A stretch of 64,000 nt of DNA from Candidatus Nitrotoga sp. LAW (GTDB lineage: Bacteria; Pseudomonadota; Gammaproteobacteria; Burkholderiales; Gallionellaceae): contig QFXI01000005.1 of NCBI GenBank assembly GCA_003402315.1, positions 1 to 64,000 of the forward strand. Direction: 5' to 3'. The notes beneath the pieces are model-generated. The model searched no databases, was not told the origin of the DNA, and saw only the letters and a list, made by a program, of their open reading frames with translations. Position 1 is the first letter of the stretch. Every line of letters starts with the position of its first letter. Positions 1-9,395 of this stretch are shown one piece after another. Position numbers and translations under genes: made by a program.

Positions 1-153
1 TGCTAGTATGAAACATGAGCGTTACCTTTCTTTTAGTTTGATGACGGATTCGACACCCATATCAAACTCGGTAACGCTCACTTTTACAAGTGCATTGTCA
101 GATCAGATTGAGACTAGTTCAGTTTATACACCCCCCACTACACCCTCTTTTCT

Positions 154-1965
154 TTATTTCGATTGGTATGACCACTGGCCATCCACCTCATAACCAGACG
201 CCAACAGACTGTTAATTTTTTCAGGTGGCATCGGCTTACTGAAGTAATAACCTTGTATCTCGTCACATTCCTGATGTTTCAGAAAAGAGAGCTGTTCGGC
301 TGTTTCCACTCCTTCAGCGATTACTTTCAGCTTAAGTGTGCGCGCCATATTAATGATCGTACTAACAATCACGGCATCGTCCGAATCAACTGTTATATCA
401 CGCACAAATGATTGATCGATCTTAAGCTTATCGATGGGGAAACGCTTGAGATAACTTAAGCTGGAATAGCCAGTACCAAAATCGTCCACTGCGAGTTTTA
501 ATCCCATTGCCTTTAGTTCCAATAACAGCGCAATCGACGCTTCAGCATTGTGCATGACAGCACTTTCGGTAATTTCCAGCTCAAGACCAGAGGGGTCGAG
601 TTCATATTCGCGTAAAATTTCCTTAATCATTTCGCCAAAATTATTTTGGCGAAACTGTACTGCCGATAGATTCACCGCTACGGTAATCTTTGGTAAACCT
701 AACATACGCCATTCGCTATTCTGCCGACAAGCTTCACGTAATACCCATTCACCAATTGAAATAATCAAACCAGTCTCTTCTGCAATTGGAATAAAATATT
801 CTGGTGGAACCATTCCAATCTCAGGATTATTCCATCGCAATAATGCTTCTACACCAATGATACGGCCGCTACGCAAATTCACCTGAGGCTGATAATGTAA
901 ACAAAACCCTTGTTGTTCTATTGCATGGCACAGTTTCCGTTCGATCGACATGCGCTCAAGCGCAAGCTGATTCATTTCATTAGTGAAAAACTGATAGTTA
1001 TTGCGTCCATTTTTTTTAGCATGGTACATTGCAGCATCAGCATACTTAATCAAACTGTCTCCATCGCATCCATCTTCTGGAAAGATGCTGATGCCAATAC
1101 TAGTGGTTATTTTTATTTCATTGCCATCTATAATGCACAGGCCAGAGATGGCATCTATCAATTTGACCGCAATATCGGTAGCATCATCCACAGTTTCCAA
1201 ATCCGGCAACATAATGACGAACTCGTCCCCACCCCGTCTGCTTACCGTATCGCTAGCGCGGCTCACACTGCTAATTCGTTTAGCGACCTCCTGCAATAAT
1301 TTATCACCAACAAGATGGCCCAGCATGTCATTAATAGCTTTAAAATGATCAAGGTCAAGACACATGACTGCCACTTTGTGTTTTTCACGGCCTGCATGGG
1401 AAATAGCCTGAGCTAAGCGATCTTGTAATAACAGGCCATTAGGCAGATTGGTGAGAAAGTCATGCAGCACGACATAAGCCATACGTTCTTCTGCTGCTTT
1501 ACGCTCGCTGATATCAGAAAAAACACCGATATAGTAATTGATCTCGCCGCGGTCGTTTTTCATTGTGCTAATGCTCAAACACTCAGCGTAACTTTCATCA
1601 TTTTTTCGTCGACCGACCACCTCGCCCTGCCAGTATCCGTTCTCGTTAATGCTGCACCATGTATCATCATGGTTGAACGCGTCATTCATCAAGCCAAGAT
1701 GTAGTAGATTCAGGTTCTTACCTATTAAATCATTAGCGCTGTAACCAGTAATAGTAGAAAAAGCCGGGTTAATAAACAACATGTTTTTATCGGCATCCGT
1801 GACAATTATGCCTTCATGTACGCTATTGAATATATGCGCGAATAGCCTAAGTTGCTTCTCTTTTTGACGTACACTACCGCTCTCTTGTCCCGAAGCTGAA
1901 GAAACTGTCCTATTGTTCGCAGCATCTGGATCAATTTGTAGGTTGGGGCTAGATAAGTCCTGCAT
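154..1965 (-). CDS. PAS-GGDEF-EAL c-di-GMP signalling protein
   Basis: Predicted cytoplasmic c-di-GMP turnover enzyme. In order: a PAS sensor domain (about residues 45-155), a GGDEF cyclase domain with intact RRGGDEF and an upstream RASD inhibitory-site motif (about 165-330), and an EAL phosphodiesterase domain with EALLRW and DDFGTGYSSL (about 345-595). Both catalytic signatures look intact, so it could make or degrade c-di-GMP; the net activity cannot be read from sequence. No membrane segment is seen. The track start is a GTG at 1974; I prefer the ATG three codons later, although neither has a strong ribosome site. It is the last gene of a same-strand series luxR, luxI, receiver-like gene, with a gap of about 115 bp before it, which suggests but does not prove a link to quorum sensing. 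Confidence 0.9.
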   Translation of the reverse strand: MQDLSSPNLQIDPDAANNRTVSSASGQESGSVRQKEKQLRLFAHIFNSVHEGIIVTDADKNMLFINPAFSTITGYSANDLIGKNLNLLHLGLMNDAFNHDDTWCSINENGYWQGEVVGRRKNDESYAECLSISTMKNDRGEINYYIGVFSDISERKAAEERMAYVVLHDFLTNLPNGLLLQDRLAQAISHAGREKHKVAVMCLDLDHFKAINDMLGHLVGDKLLQEVAKRISSVSRASDTVSRRGGDEFVIMLPDLETVDDATDIAVKLIDAISGLCIIDGNEIKITTSIGISIFPEDGCDGDSLIKYADAAMYHAKKNGRNNYQFFTNEMNQLALERMSIERKLCHAIEQQGFCLHYQPQVNLRSGRIIGVEALLRWNNPEIGMVPPEYFIPIAEETGLIISIGEWVLREACRQNSEWRMLGLPKITVAVNLSAVQFRQNNFGEMIKEILREYELDPSGLELEITESAVMHNAEASIALLLELKAMGLKLAVDDFGTGYSSLSYLKRFPIDKLKIDQSFVRDITVDSDDAVIVSTIINMARTLKLKVIAEGVETAEQLSFLKHQECDEIQGYYFSKPMPPEKINSLLASGYEVDGQWSYQSK

Positions 1966-2089
1966 TAATATCACTCATCATCTTGGTTAATCAGGCTAAG
2001 CAACTGATGTCAGGTAAACGGAAGCTCAAGATTTGTGCTTCCGATTAGACTGACGAAGAGCTCTGCATACTATAACTGCTGTCCCCATA

Positions 2090-2539
2090 TCAACTTTGCC
2101 CCGAGTATTCAAAAATAACGGGCTCCAGAGGCTGACGCTCGCATGCATCGCGCAATAACGCGGCCGTTTCACTCAAAGCAAGTTCCTTTAAACGGCAGCG
2201 CATGCGCCAAACCCCGTCACCAGATTCGGAAACGCCACAGGAATGATTGGCCATGCTGCGCTCTGCATTTTCCGCCGCTACAGGAGTGCCCACGTAATTT
2301 AATGCGGCTACCGGCAGATTCGGAAAGAGGCGTCTGGCCTCACGCACCCATTCCAGCAAACGCGCTTGCTGGGAGCAATCGCAAACATTACCATCTACCA
2401 ACACCATGTCGTATTGTTCCAAATCTGGCTCAGGCATATCCGCCCATGCTTGCTGGACTAACTGATGCCTGGATTTTTCCAGCATCTGATTCAAGATACG
2501 ACGGGTGCCTGATGCTTCTCCGAGTAACAAAATATTCAT
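2090..2539 (-). CDS. Receiver-like protein encoded with luxI
   Basis: 149-residue protein of no family I can name. Its first 85 residues follow a CheY-like pattern: strand 1 MNILLLGEA, strand 3 YDMVLVDGN with an Asp where receivers carry the phosphoacceptor, and strand 4 LPVAALNY. The acidic pair that normally follows strand 1 is absent (GEASG), so it may be a degenerate receiver that does not take phosphate in the usual way. The C-terminal 60 residues have no recognisable motif. Its ATG overlaps the luxI stop by four bases (ATGA), indicating translational coupling with the AHL synthase. A role in AHL signalling is inferred from context only. Confidence 0.7.
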   Translation of the reverse strand: MNILLLGEASGTRRILNQMLEKSRHQLVQQAWADMPEPDLEQYDMVLVDGNVCDCSQQARLLEWVREARRLFPNLPVAALNYVGTPVAAENAERSMANHSCGVSESGDGVWRMRCRLKELALSETAALLRDACERQPLEPVIFEYSGQS

Positions 2540-3150
2540 GCGGCTAGCCTCAGTGCATGCTCGGGCAAAGTACCAAACAGGGCGAACTCTGTGATCTCGT
2601 CGATTTCTAACGTGCAGGCTACTGTTAGAACTTTACCTATCTTTATCGGGGTGCCTAGTCTAGTTATACTTAACCCCAGCTTGCGAAACATCCGCTCAAC
2701 TGCCACACTAGTGACCGAAACATATCGCTCTATTCCGTTTCTTTGAGCAAACCTCACAGCTGCCTGGATCATCTGGATGGGAATATTACTCAACCCAAAA
2801 CCACTACTGCCCAATTTGTCACTTGATATTGCAAATCGGCTTAATTCCCACACGGCAGTTTGTTGCGGTGCTGGCTGTCCGTGCAAGAGTTGGGGAAAGG
2901 TGTCTTTCAACATATTGGGACCGGTAGTAGGCAATAATCGCCAACAACCCTGCACCTCATTCTCTTCGCCTCTTGCCAACACATATACGGGGTTAGCCTC
3001 ATCAAACTCATCGTGCTCCATGCCGTTATCACTATTAACATCCCATCCCAAACGGTCATGAAAAACTTCGTGCCTAAGACGGTACATTCCCAGCGCTGCT
3101 TGATGATCTAGCGATCCATCTCCATGTTGCGCAAGCATTATTTGTCTCAT
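2536..3150 (-). CDS. luxI: Acyl-homoserine-lactone synthase, LuxI family
   Basis: LuxI-type autoinducer synthase, which makes N-acyl-homoserine lactone from S-adenosylmethionine and an acyl-ACP. The family signature residues are present: RHEVFHDRLGW near residues 26-36, the acidic EHDEFD, the Arg of GCWRLLPT, and ELSRFAI around residue 120. The length of 204 aa is normal. The start is supported by an AGAGGGA ribosome site about seven bases upstream. luxR lies immediately upstream on the same strand, and the next gene overlaps the luxI stop, so luxI heads a small coupled unit. The acyl chain of the signal cannot be deduced. Confidence 0.93.
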   Translation of the reverse strand: MRQIMLAQHGDGSLDHQAALGMYRLRHEVFHDRLGWDVNSDNGMEHDEFDEANPVYVLARGEENEVQGCWRLLPTTGPNMLKDTFPQLLHGQPAPQQTAVWELSRFAISSDKLGSSGFGLSNIPIQMIQAAVRFAQRNGIERYVSVTSVAVERMFRKLGLSITRLGTPIKIGKVLTVACTLEIDEITEFALFGTLPEHALRLAA

Positions 3151-3161
3151 TTTTCTTCCCT

Positions 3162-3181
3162 CTGTCGTTGGTTGATGACAG
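3162..3181. promoter_or_regulatory. Inverted repeat CTGTC-N10-GACAG before luxI
   Basis: A 20-bp element with 5-bp arms and a 10-bp spacer, the same overall geometry as a lux box, though the arms are not lux-box consensus. It lies directly upstream of the luxI ribosome site, so it would sit in the leader or across the transcript start. It could be an operator or a leader hairpin; function is inference. Confidence 0.35.
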
Positions 3182-3204
3182 GAGTAATGAGACTACGTAT
3201 CTCA

Positions 3205-3220
3205 ACAGCTAGCTAGCTGT
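3205..3220. promoter_or_regulatory. Perfect 16-bp palindrome upstream of luxI (candidate LuxR site)
   Basis: ACAGCTAGCTAGCTGT is a perfect palindrome centred about 62 bp upstream of the luxI start codon, in the luxR-luxI spacer. If LuxR bound here in the usual way, centred near -42, transcription would start about 20 bases before the luxI ATG, which is plausible. The half-sites are not the classical CTG...CAG arrangement, so the assignment rests on position and symmetry. Confidence 0.45.
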
Positions 3221-3439
3221 AAGATCTGACAGGGTTAAATAACAATTAATGGCTATAAACCATCGTTGCACAAGATACTAGAGTTAAGCGGGGAGTGTTA
3301 CTTTGGAATAAATATGGGGAGAGTTTGCCTTTCACGGCATCTCGTAGATTTTATAATCTGCTGCACACATTAATCGTGTAATTCTGCGGGACTCAAGTAT
3401 GGCAATGACCAACCACCATACAGATCTGCCATACAAAAC

Positions 3440-4168
3440 TCAGGGAGCTATAAGACCCATCGAAAGAGCACGGGCAATCGCATGTTGACGGTTGGATGCT
3501 CCCATTTTGTTACCTGCATTTTGCAGGTGAAAAGTTACGGTACGTTCCGTAATTTGAAGTATGTCAGCTATCTCACCTCCAGTTTTTCCTTCAGCCGCCC
3601 ACAGAAGACATTCTTTTTCCCGAAGCGTAAGCTCCATTTTTGTCAACAGAAGCGGCCCCTTACTCAGTACAATGCGCTGAATCGCCTCATGTAAATAACA
3701 TGCCAGTAATTGAGACTTCCCTATAATGGAAAGGATGTCCTGTTGAGCTCTATAGGAATCTTGGGAAGAAGCGAGACTCAACATCGCGGCTTCACCATGT
3801 CCACCGTGGACAGCAAAGCTTGCGCCACACAACAAACCAAACTCTCTTGACTCGTTTCTCATTTTAGCTTCTTTGCTACCCTTAAACACGCGGCTGTCCC
3901 AAATTACAGGAATAGTCTGTCTTTTAGTTATACAGTGATAATAGGTAGGATCAATCTCTTGATAATTATGTTCAACATAACGAGCACGCCATTCCTTAGG
4001 ATATCCATTTAGAATGAATTGATAAGGTCGAGTAAGAGAGGTGTTTACCTGCACCCCATAAATGAAATGGTCAAAGCCTAACTGGCCGGCGATGCTGGCA
4101 GTCGTAGCATGCAAGGTTTCGACTGTGCCACAACTTAGCAATGATTCAAACAAATCCAAATCAGACAT
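3440..4168 (-). CDS. luxR: LuxR-family quorum-sensing regulator
   Basis: 242-residue transcription factor. The N-terminal autoinducer-binding domain (about 1-165) has the expected pocket residues: Trp in PKEWRARY, the Tyr shortly after it, Asp-Pro in EIDPTYY, and Trp in VIWDSR. The C-terminal LuxR-type helix-turn-helix (about 175-238) contains LTLREKECLLWAAEGKT and the recognition region TERTVTFHLQNAGNKMGA. A GAGGAG ribosome site supports the ATG. It is the cognate-receptor candidate for the luxI product downstream on the same strand. One departure is GASFAVHG where many family members have Pro (SFPVHG). Confidence 0.93.
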   Translation of the reverse strand: MSDLDLFESLLSCGTVETLHATTASIAGQLGFDHFIYGVQVNTSLTRPYQFILNGYPKEWRARYVEHNYQEIDPTYYHCITKRQTIPVIWDSRVFKGSKEAKMRNESREFGLLCGASFAVHGGHGEAAMLSLASSQDSYRAQQDILSIIGKSQLLACYLHEAIQRIVLSKGPLLLTKMELTLREKECLLWAAEGKTGGEIADILQITERTVTFHLQNAGNKMGASNRQHAIARALSMGLIAP

Positions 4169-4304
4169 GGTTTTTCTCCTCGCTCATATTTCGTGGGTGC
4201 AGATTTTTTACTAATTTAAGCCACCAGTACAGCATGTCACCATTAAACATAGTTGCAATTCAATATCTTATACAAAATTATCACTATATCCTAATAAAAC
4301 GCAA

Positions 4305-5354
4305 CTAAACAAACGGTAGTTCTGCGGTGCCTGAGCCTATAGTTGCAATTTCATGCAGCGCCTTCATGAATCCTGCTTGCTCATGCAATTGCACCAACGT
4401 ATCTGGATGGCAGCGGCCACGCATCTGCACGAGGCGCGCTTTGCTGGCCGCTGGCATGTCCCACTTTAATCCAACTAACAATTCATCTGCCAAGGACGGT
4501 TGGTTACATACCAACACCATATCACAACCGGCCTGCAACGCAGCTTCCGCACGTTGCAGGATGCCACCCGCTACCGTGGCACCTTCCATGCTAAGGTCGT
4601 CGCTAAAGATACACCCATTGAAACCGAGATCACCGCGCAGAATATCTTTTAACCATATTTTTGAAAAACCTGCTGGATGCTTGTCTACCTTAGGGTAAAT
4701 CACGTGTGCAGGCATAACTGCAGTCAAACCGTAATTAACCATCTGACGAAATGGAATCAAGTCACAAAACTCAATATCGGTATAGCTGCGTTCATCTATC
4801 GGAATTGCTAGGTGTGAATCAGCATGCACATAGCCATGCCCAGGAAAATGCTTGCCCACAGTAGACATCCCACCCTGTTTGAGTCCCAACAACAAGCTAT
4901 GCGCCAGTTCAGCTATAGCCTGTGGCTCGGAATGAAAAGCACGGTCACCAATCACTTTGCTGATGCCGAAATCTACGTCTAGTACCGGGGTAAAGCTAAA
5001 ATCCACGCCGCAAGCACGCAATTCTGCGGCCAACACATAACCTACTTGCTGCGCCAGATGTTTGGCGCGGCGCGGGTTTTCATCCCAAATATTGCCCAGC
5101 TCGCGCATCGCCGGGATGCGTGTAAAACCGTCGATAAAACGTTGTACCCGTCCCCCCTCATGATCTACAGCGATCAATAGCGGCGGAGTACGTAGGGCAT
5201 GAATGCTAGCTGTCAGTTGGGCAAGTTGGCGGGGAGATTCATAATTACGCGCAAACAAAATTACGCCTCCCACCAGTCCATGACGTAAACGGACTTCATC
5301 CTCCGCAGTAAGGGCAGTTCCTGCAATATCCAGCATGCATGGGCCAATTCCCAT
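4305..5354 (-). CDS. nagZ: Beta-N-acetylhexosaminidase
   Basis: Cytosolic glycoside hydrolase family 3 enzyme that removes N-acetylglucosamine from anhydromuropeptides in peptidoglycan recycling. Seen: the FARNY and [12 protein letters not shown] segments near the N terminus, the catalytic loop [14 protein letters not shown] (about residue 170), and the nucleophile region [10 protein letters not shown] (about 245). The length of 349 aa is normal and there is no signal peptide, as expected. A GGAG precedes the ATG. It is the last gene of the long minus-strand housekeeping run, following acpS and pdxJ as in many betaproteobacteria. Confidence 0.95.
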   Translation of the reverse strand: MGIGPCMLDIAGTALTAEDEVRLRHGLVGGVILFARNYESPRQLAQLTASIHALRTPPLLIAVDHEGGRVQRFIDGFTRIPAMRELGNIWDENPRRAKHLAQQVGYVLAAELRACGVDFSFTPVLDVDFGISKVIGDRAFHSEPQAIAELAHSLLLGLKQGGMSTVGKHFPGHGYVHADSHLAIPIDERSYTDIEFCDLIPFRQMVNYGLTAVMPAHVIYPKVDKHPAGFSKIWLKDILRGDLGFNGCIFSDDLSMEGATVAGGILQRAEAALQAGCDMVLVCNQPSLADELLVGLKWDMPAASKARLVQMRGRCHPDTLVQLHEQAGFMKALHEIATIGSGTAELPFV

Positions 5355-5420
5355 TCAGTTTCTCCAAATGATCTTCACTTATTTCATGACAGCAGGGTAT
5401 TTGTCTTCACAATTAAATTT

Positions 5421-5813
5421 TTAATCAGCTTTTTCCAAAATGACGAATGCCACAGCAACATCATGGTCATCACTGATGCTTAGATGGTGGTGTGTTAACC
5501 CTAATTGCACTAGGTGCTCAGCCAATTCCGCATCGAACTCAAAAGTAGGTTTGCCAAAAACATCGTGTGTCACGCTAATTTTCTGCAAGCTTACGGGATA
5601 GCGCAGGCCGCTTCCTATCGCCTTTGCCAGTGCTTCCTTGGCGGCAAAGCGTTTCATCAGCAGACGCACGGGATAGGTATGAGCACGATACTCCATTACT
5701 TCTTGCTGGCTCAAAATACGCTGGGCGAAACGCTCGCCATAACTGGCATGCACTGCCTCAATGCGTGCATAAGCTACGATATCAGTACCAATACCAAAAA
5801 TCACGGTAGCCAA
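5421..5813 (-). CDS. acpS: Holo-ACP synthase
   Basis: 4'-phosphopantetheinyl transferase that activates acyl carrier protein with the arm of CoA. It has the magnesium-binding GIGTDIV motif near residue 6 and FAAKEALAKAIGSG near residue 57. The 130 aa length is typical. The gene lies 11 bp after pdxJ, the usual pairing in proteobacteria, and precedes nagZ. Confidence 0.95.
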   Translation of the reverse strand: MATVIFGIGTDIVAYARIEAVHASYGERFAQRILSQQEVMEYRAHTYPVRLLMKRFAAKEALAKAIGSGLRYPVSLQKISVTHDVFGKPTFEFDAELAEHLVQLGLTHHHLSISDDHDVAVAFVILEKAD

Positions 5814-5824
5814 GCTTCCATACT

Positions 5825-6550
5825 TTATGGATGAACACCAATTAGCAGCGCTTTCATTTTTTTCACAGCTTGTTCTAGGCCAATAAAAAGCGCCTCGGCG
5901 ATTATGGCATGACCGATGTTGAGTTCACAGATATTAGGAATAGCAACGATAGGTTGTACATTGTGATAATTTAGACCGTGTCCGGCATTCACTTGCAAAC
6001 CGAGCGCATGGGCATGCACCACTGTGCGCTGAATGCGCGCTAATTCTTGCGTCTGATGCGACACACTGGCCGCATCAGCATATTTTCCCGTATGTATTTC
6101 TACTACCGGAGCGCCTGCAGACCGCGCCGCGTCCATTTGTTTTTCATCCGCATCCACAAACAATGACACACGTATGCCTGCCGCCGCACAGCATTCACAG
6201 GCGTGCTTCACACTATCAAAATTCCCCACCACATCCAACCCTCCCTCGGTGGTCAATTCTTCGCGCCGTTCCGGCACGAAGCAAACATCGTGCGGCTTAA
6301 TGCGCAAAGCAATGGCCAACATTTCGTCGGTAATGGCGCTTTCAAGATTCATGCGCGTTTGCAGCATATCACGCAGAATTTCCACATCCCGATCCTGGAT
6401 GTGGCGGCGGTCTTCGCGTAAATGCAGTGTAATAACGTCCGCACCCGCCGCCTCACCGATTAACGCTGCCTGAATCACATTGGGGTAACGCGTACCCCGA
6501 ACTTGCCGCAATGTGGCAACGTGGTCAATATTAAGTCCAAGTTTGATCAT
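5825..6550 (-). CDS. pdxJ: Pyridoxine 5'-phosphate synthase
   Basis: Last step of the DXP-dependent vitamin B6 route: condenses 3-amino-2-oxopropyl phosphate with 1-deoxyxylulose 5-phosphate to pyridoxine 5'-phosphate. The N terminus [20 protein letters not shown] and the segments [12 protein letters not shown] and [12 protein letters not shown] are diagnostic. 241 aa is a standard length. The start overlaps the recO stop by four bases, so the two are translationally coupled. Confidence 0.97.
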   Translation of the reverse strand: MIKLGLNIDHVATLRQVRGTRYPNVIQAALIGEAAGADVITLHLREDRRHIQDRDVEILRDMLQTRMNLESAITDEMLAIALRIKPHDVCFVPERREELTTEGGLDVVGNFDSVKHACECCAAAGIRVSLFVDADEKQMDAARSAGAPVVEIHTGKYADAASVSHQTQELARIQRTVVHAHALGLQVNAGHGLNYHNVQPIVAIPNICELNIGHAIIAEALFIGLEQAVKKMKALLIGVHP

Positions 6551-7290
6551 ATTTTTTGTAAATCCCTTATCAATTCGCGCGTATGCAATGTTTTGCCGGC
6601 AAGATAGTGGTTTAGTAACATGCGCATCAACTGCTTGCTCTGTTGCGCGCTAACTGCATCGCGGTAATCATCAGCAGCCATATCTTGCAAGGTTTTGCCC
6701 AACATCAACAAGCCTTCTGATACTCCTAATATGTCTGAGCCATTGGGTGTAACACGCACTGCACCCCGTTCAAGCACGTAACGATAAGGCGCGACAGAAT
6801 TAATCGGCTCACCGCTGTCCGCTTCCTGTAGCAATAAAAGCGCATAACCCAACTCTTGCAGCAAATGTTTTTCAAAACAACGCAAAATAGCAGCATAGTC
6901 CGCTTCATTTGCTAACCGTTGTAGGGTGTGCTGATAATAATCGAACAATTGTTCGTGCGGATCATCACGCACCATCAGGTTGAGTAGTAATTCATTCAAA
7001 TAGAAACCACACAGCAATGCCGTTCCCTGTAATTGCGGCTGCCCACCCCGCCACTCGGCACGGTGCAAGGTGCGCAATTCATGTTTGCCGAACCAACTTA
7101 ACAGCAATGGTTGAAAACCCATTAATAAACCACGCAATGCCGATCTTGGGCGCCGTGCACCACGCGCCACCAATGCTACGCGACCGTGCTGCCGACTTAG
7201 CACTTCCAGCACCAGGCTGGTTTCACGGTATGGATAACTGTGTAAGACGAAAGCGGGTTCGTCTTCTAATCTGTGTTTGTGCGACTGCAA
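6547..7290 (-). CDS. recO: DNA repair protein RecO
   Basis: Recombination mediator of the RecFOR pathway, helping RecA load at single-stranded gaps. The N-terminal OB fold is seen in [33 protein letters not shown], followed by a helical domain with [12 protein letters not shown] and [14 protein letters not shown]. 247 aa fits the family. It lies between era and pdxJ, a conserved order. The 144-bp spacer back to era is longer than other junctions in this run and contains a small hairpin-like element (TCGCT...AGCGA). Confidence 0.95.
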   Translation of the reverse strand: MQSHKHRLEDEPAFVLHSYPYRETSLVLEVLSRQHGRVALVARGARRPRSALRGLLMGFQPLLLSWFGKHELRTLHRAEWRGGQPQLQGTALLCGFYLNELLLNLMVRDDPHEQLFDYYQHTLQRLANEADYAAILRCFEKHLLQELGYALLLLQEADSGEPINSVAPYRYVLERGAVRVTPNGSDILGVSEGLLMLGKTLQDMAADDYRDAVSAQQSKQLMRMLLNHYLAGKTLHTRELIRDLQKI

Positions 7291-7434
7291 TCTACTTCTC
7301 CCAGCTTCTTCTTGTCACCGAGGAACACGAGGGAAGCAAAGCCGACCCACCCATCTATGGAAGGGTCGCTGCGTAGCAGTGAAAGCGAATCCCTTGCTGA
7401 TGAAAGAAAAAACAAAGAGGGCTTAAGGTTAGAA

Positions 7435-8325
7435 TTATTCATACCCCAAACTTTTCAACACCTGTGCATTATCTGCCCAACCACTTCGCACTTTAATCCA
7501 CACCTCAAGATAAACTTTTCCATCAAATAGTGCTTCCATATCTAACCGCGCTTGGGTGGCAATCTCCTTAAGCTTCTCACCATTCTTACCGATCAGCATT
7601 GCCTTATGCGCGTCCTTATCCACAAGAACCGCAGCGTGAATACGACGCAGCTTTCCTTCTATTTTGAACTGTTCAATCACGACACTTACTGAGTAGGGTA
7701 GCTCTTCACCGGAATAGCGGAAGATTTTTTCACGTACCAATTCAGCCGCGAGAAAGCGTTCATTACGATCGGTGATTTCATCTTCAGGATAAATTTTTTC
7801 ACCTTCAAGTAGATAGGGTCGAACCGCATTTAATAAGGTATCGAGCTGCTTGTTCTGTTTTGCGCTCACTGGCACGATAGCAGTAAATTCACGCTCCTTG
7901 GCTATCTCCTGAATAAATGGCAGTAACTCTGATTTATTCTCTATGTTATCTACCTTGTTGATAACAAGCAGCACTGGCATATTTTTTGGCAGCAAATTCA
8001 TTACTTGACGATCCCGCTCGTCGAAATTCCTAGCTTCAATCACGAACAGCACCACATTCACGTTACGCAAGCTACTCGTCACCACACGATTCAAACCGCG
8101 ATTCAGGGTATTAAGATGCTTCGTCTGAAACCCTGGAGTGTCTACAAATACAAATTGCGCGTATTCTTCAGTTAATATTCCGGTAATACGATGGCGTGTG
8201 GTCTGTGCCTTGCGTGAAGTGATGCTGATTTTTTGGCCGACCAGATGATTAAGCAAAGTGGATTTACCCACATTTGGGCGGCCGACAATGGCGATAAAGC
8301 CGCTGCGGTAATTACTTGCATTCAT
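7435..8325 (-). CDS. era: GTPase Era
   Basis: Essential Ras-like GTPase for 16S rRNA maturation and 30S assembly. G1 [11 protein letters not shown]2 region [12 protein letters not shown]3 DTPG and G4 NKVD lie in the first 130 residues, followed by a C-terminal KH domain with the [11 protein letters not shown] loop. 296 aa is normal. It overlaps rnc by four bases, the classical rnc-era coupling. Confidence 0.97.
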   Translation of the reverse strand: MNASNYRSGFIAIVGRPNVGKSTLLNHLVGQKISITSRKAQTTRHRITGILTEEYAQFVFVDTPGFQTKHLNTLNRGLNRVVTSSLRNVNVVLFVIEARNFDERDRQVMNLLPKNMPVLLVINKVDNIENKSELLPFIQEIAKEREFTAIVPVSAKQNKQLDTLLNAVRPYLLEGEKIYPEDEITDRNERFLAAELVREKIFRYSGEELPYSVSVVIEQFKIEGKLRRIHAAVLVDKDAHKAMLIGKNGEKLKEIATQARLDMEALFDGKVYLEVWIKVRSGWADNAQVLKSLGYE

Positions 8326-8996
8326 GACTGGCTCTCAATTTTCCGGTAAGCGGCTTCTGCTGCTACCTGCTCTGCGGTGCGACGGCTGCTGCCCTCACCA
8401 CACGTGAATAATTTTAATTGTTCGATTTGGCATTCAACTTTAAATAGCTGTGCGTGTGCTTCGCCTTGAGTAGCAATCACAATATATTTGGGCAATGCCA
8501 GACGCTTGCTTTGCAAATATTCCTGCAACAAGGTTTTGAAATCCTTACCCAATGTCTGCGCATCTGCTTGCGCGATAAAGGGCACATACAGCCGGAGCAC
8601 AACTTGCTCTGCTGCTGCAAAACCAGCATCCAAAAATACTGCGCCAAACAATGCTTCCATTGTATCGGCAAGGATAGACGGGCGACGAAAACCAGCGCTT
8701 TTACGCTCACCTTCGCCCAACAATAATAATTCACCCAAATGTAATTGTTGCGCTAAAACAACCAAAGTTTGCTGGTTAACCAGATTAGAACGCAGACGGG
8801 ACAAATCACCTTCCGGCAAACCGGGATAAATATCATATAGATGTTTGGCAATGACACAATTGAGTACGCTATCACCCAAAAATTCCAAACGTTCGTTGTG
8901 GGCCGGACTATAACTGCGATGCGTCAAAGCACGCTGCAATAATTGCGGTTGCGTAAAAACGTGACCAATCCGATTGCATAGCACATCGCGATTCAT
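8322..8996 (-). CDS. rnc: Ribonuclease III
   Basis: Double-strand-specific endoribonuclease that processes rRNA and mRNA. The catalytic signature [12 protein letters not shown] lies near residue 36, with the second acidic cluster [13 protein letters not shown] near residue 109. A double-stranded RNA-binding domain follows (about 150-222), ending with [13 protein letters not shown]. 224 aa is typical. The ATG is four bases after the upstream gene, and the 3' end overlaps era. Confidence 0.97.
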   Translation of the reverse strand: MNRDVLCNRIGHVFTQPQLLQRALTHRSYSPAHNERLEFLGDSVLNCVIAKHLYDIYPGLPEGDLSRLRSNLVNQQTLVVLAQQLHLGELLLLGEGERKSAGFRRPSILADTMEALFGAVFLDAGFAAAEQVVLRLYVPFIAQADAQTLGKDFKTLLQEYLQSKRLALPKYIVIATQGEAHAQLFKVECQIEQLKLFTCGEGSSRRTAEQVAAEAAYRKIESQS

Positions 8997-8999
8997 CAG

Positions 9000-9374
9000 C
9001 TATTTTTTCAAACTACTTGAATTAAATTCGAGTAACAGGCTAGCATTGCCAACTAGTGGTATTTTTACTTGATAGCTAATGCTCAGTGATAGGCCGCGCG
9101 CATCCTTGACTATCTCAATATCATTTGCAGTGACAACATTGATGTTGTTCATCATGGCGCGTTTACTGAACGACTCGCGAATATCCTTGGATTGAACCCC
9201 TTGCATTTCGGGATCATTTGCGATGGTGGAAAGAATGCTTCTAATTTCGGCATCTTGAACATACGCCGGAATAACCTTCATGCCACCAATCGCCACTAGT
9301 ATCAATAGAACTGACCACACCAAAAGACCAGACAAACTCACACCACGCTGCCTGTTTGCTATTGTTTTAATCAT
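9000..9374 (-). CDS. DUF4845 family membrane-anchored protein
   Basis: 124-residue protein with an N-terminal membrane segment (about 10-30, GVSLSGLLVWSVLLILVAIGGMKV) that resembles a type IV pilin-like N terminus, followed by a small periplasmic domain. It matches what I know of DUF4845, regularly found between lepB and rnc in betaproteobacteria, exactly the position here. Function is unknown; a link to the signal peptidase is suggested only by synteny. Confidence 0.85.
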   Translation of the reverse strand: MIKTIANRQRGVSLSGLLVWSVLLILVAIGGMKVIPAYVQDAEIRSILSTIANDPEMQGVQSKDIRESFSKRAMMNNINVVTANDIEIVKDARGLSLSISYQVKIPLVGNASLLLEFNSSSLKK

Positions 9375-9395
9375 GCTCCTCCTTCGTTTGCAACT

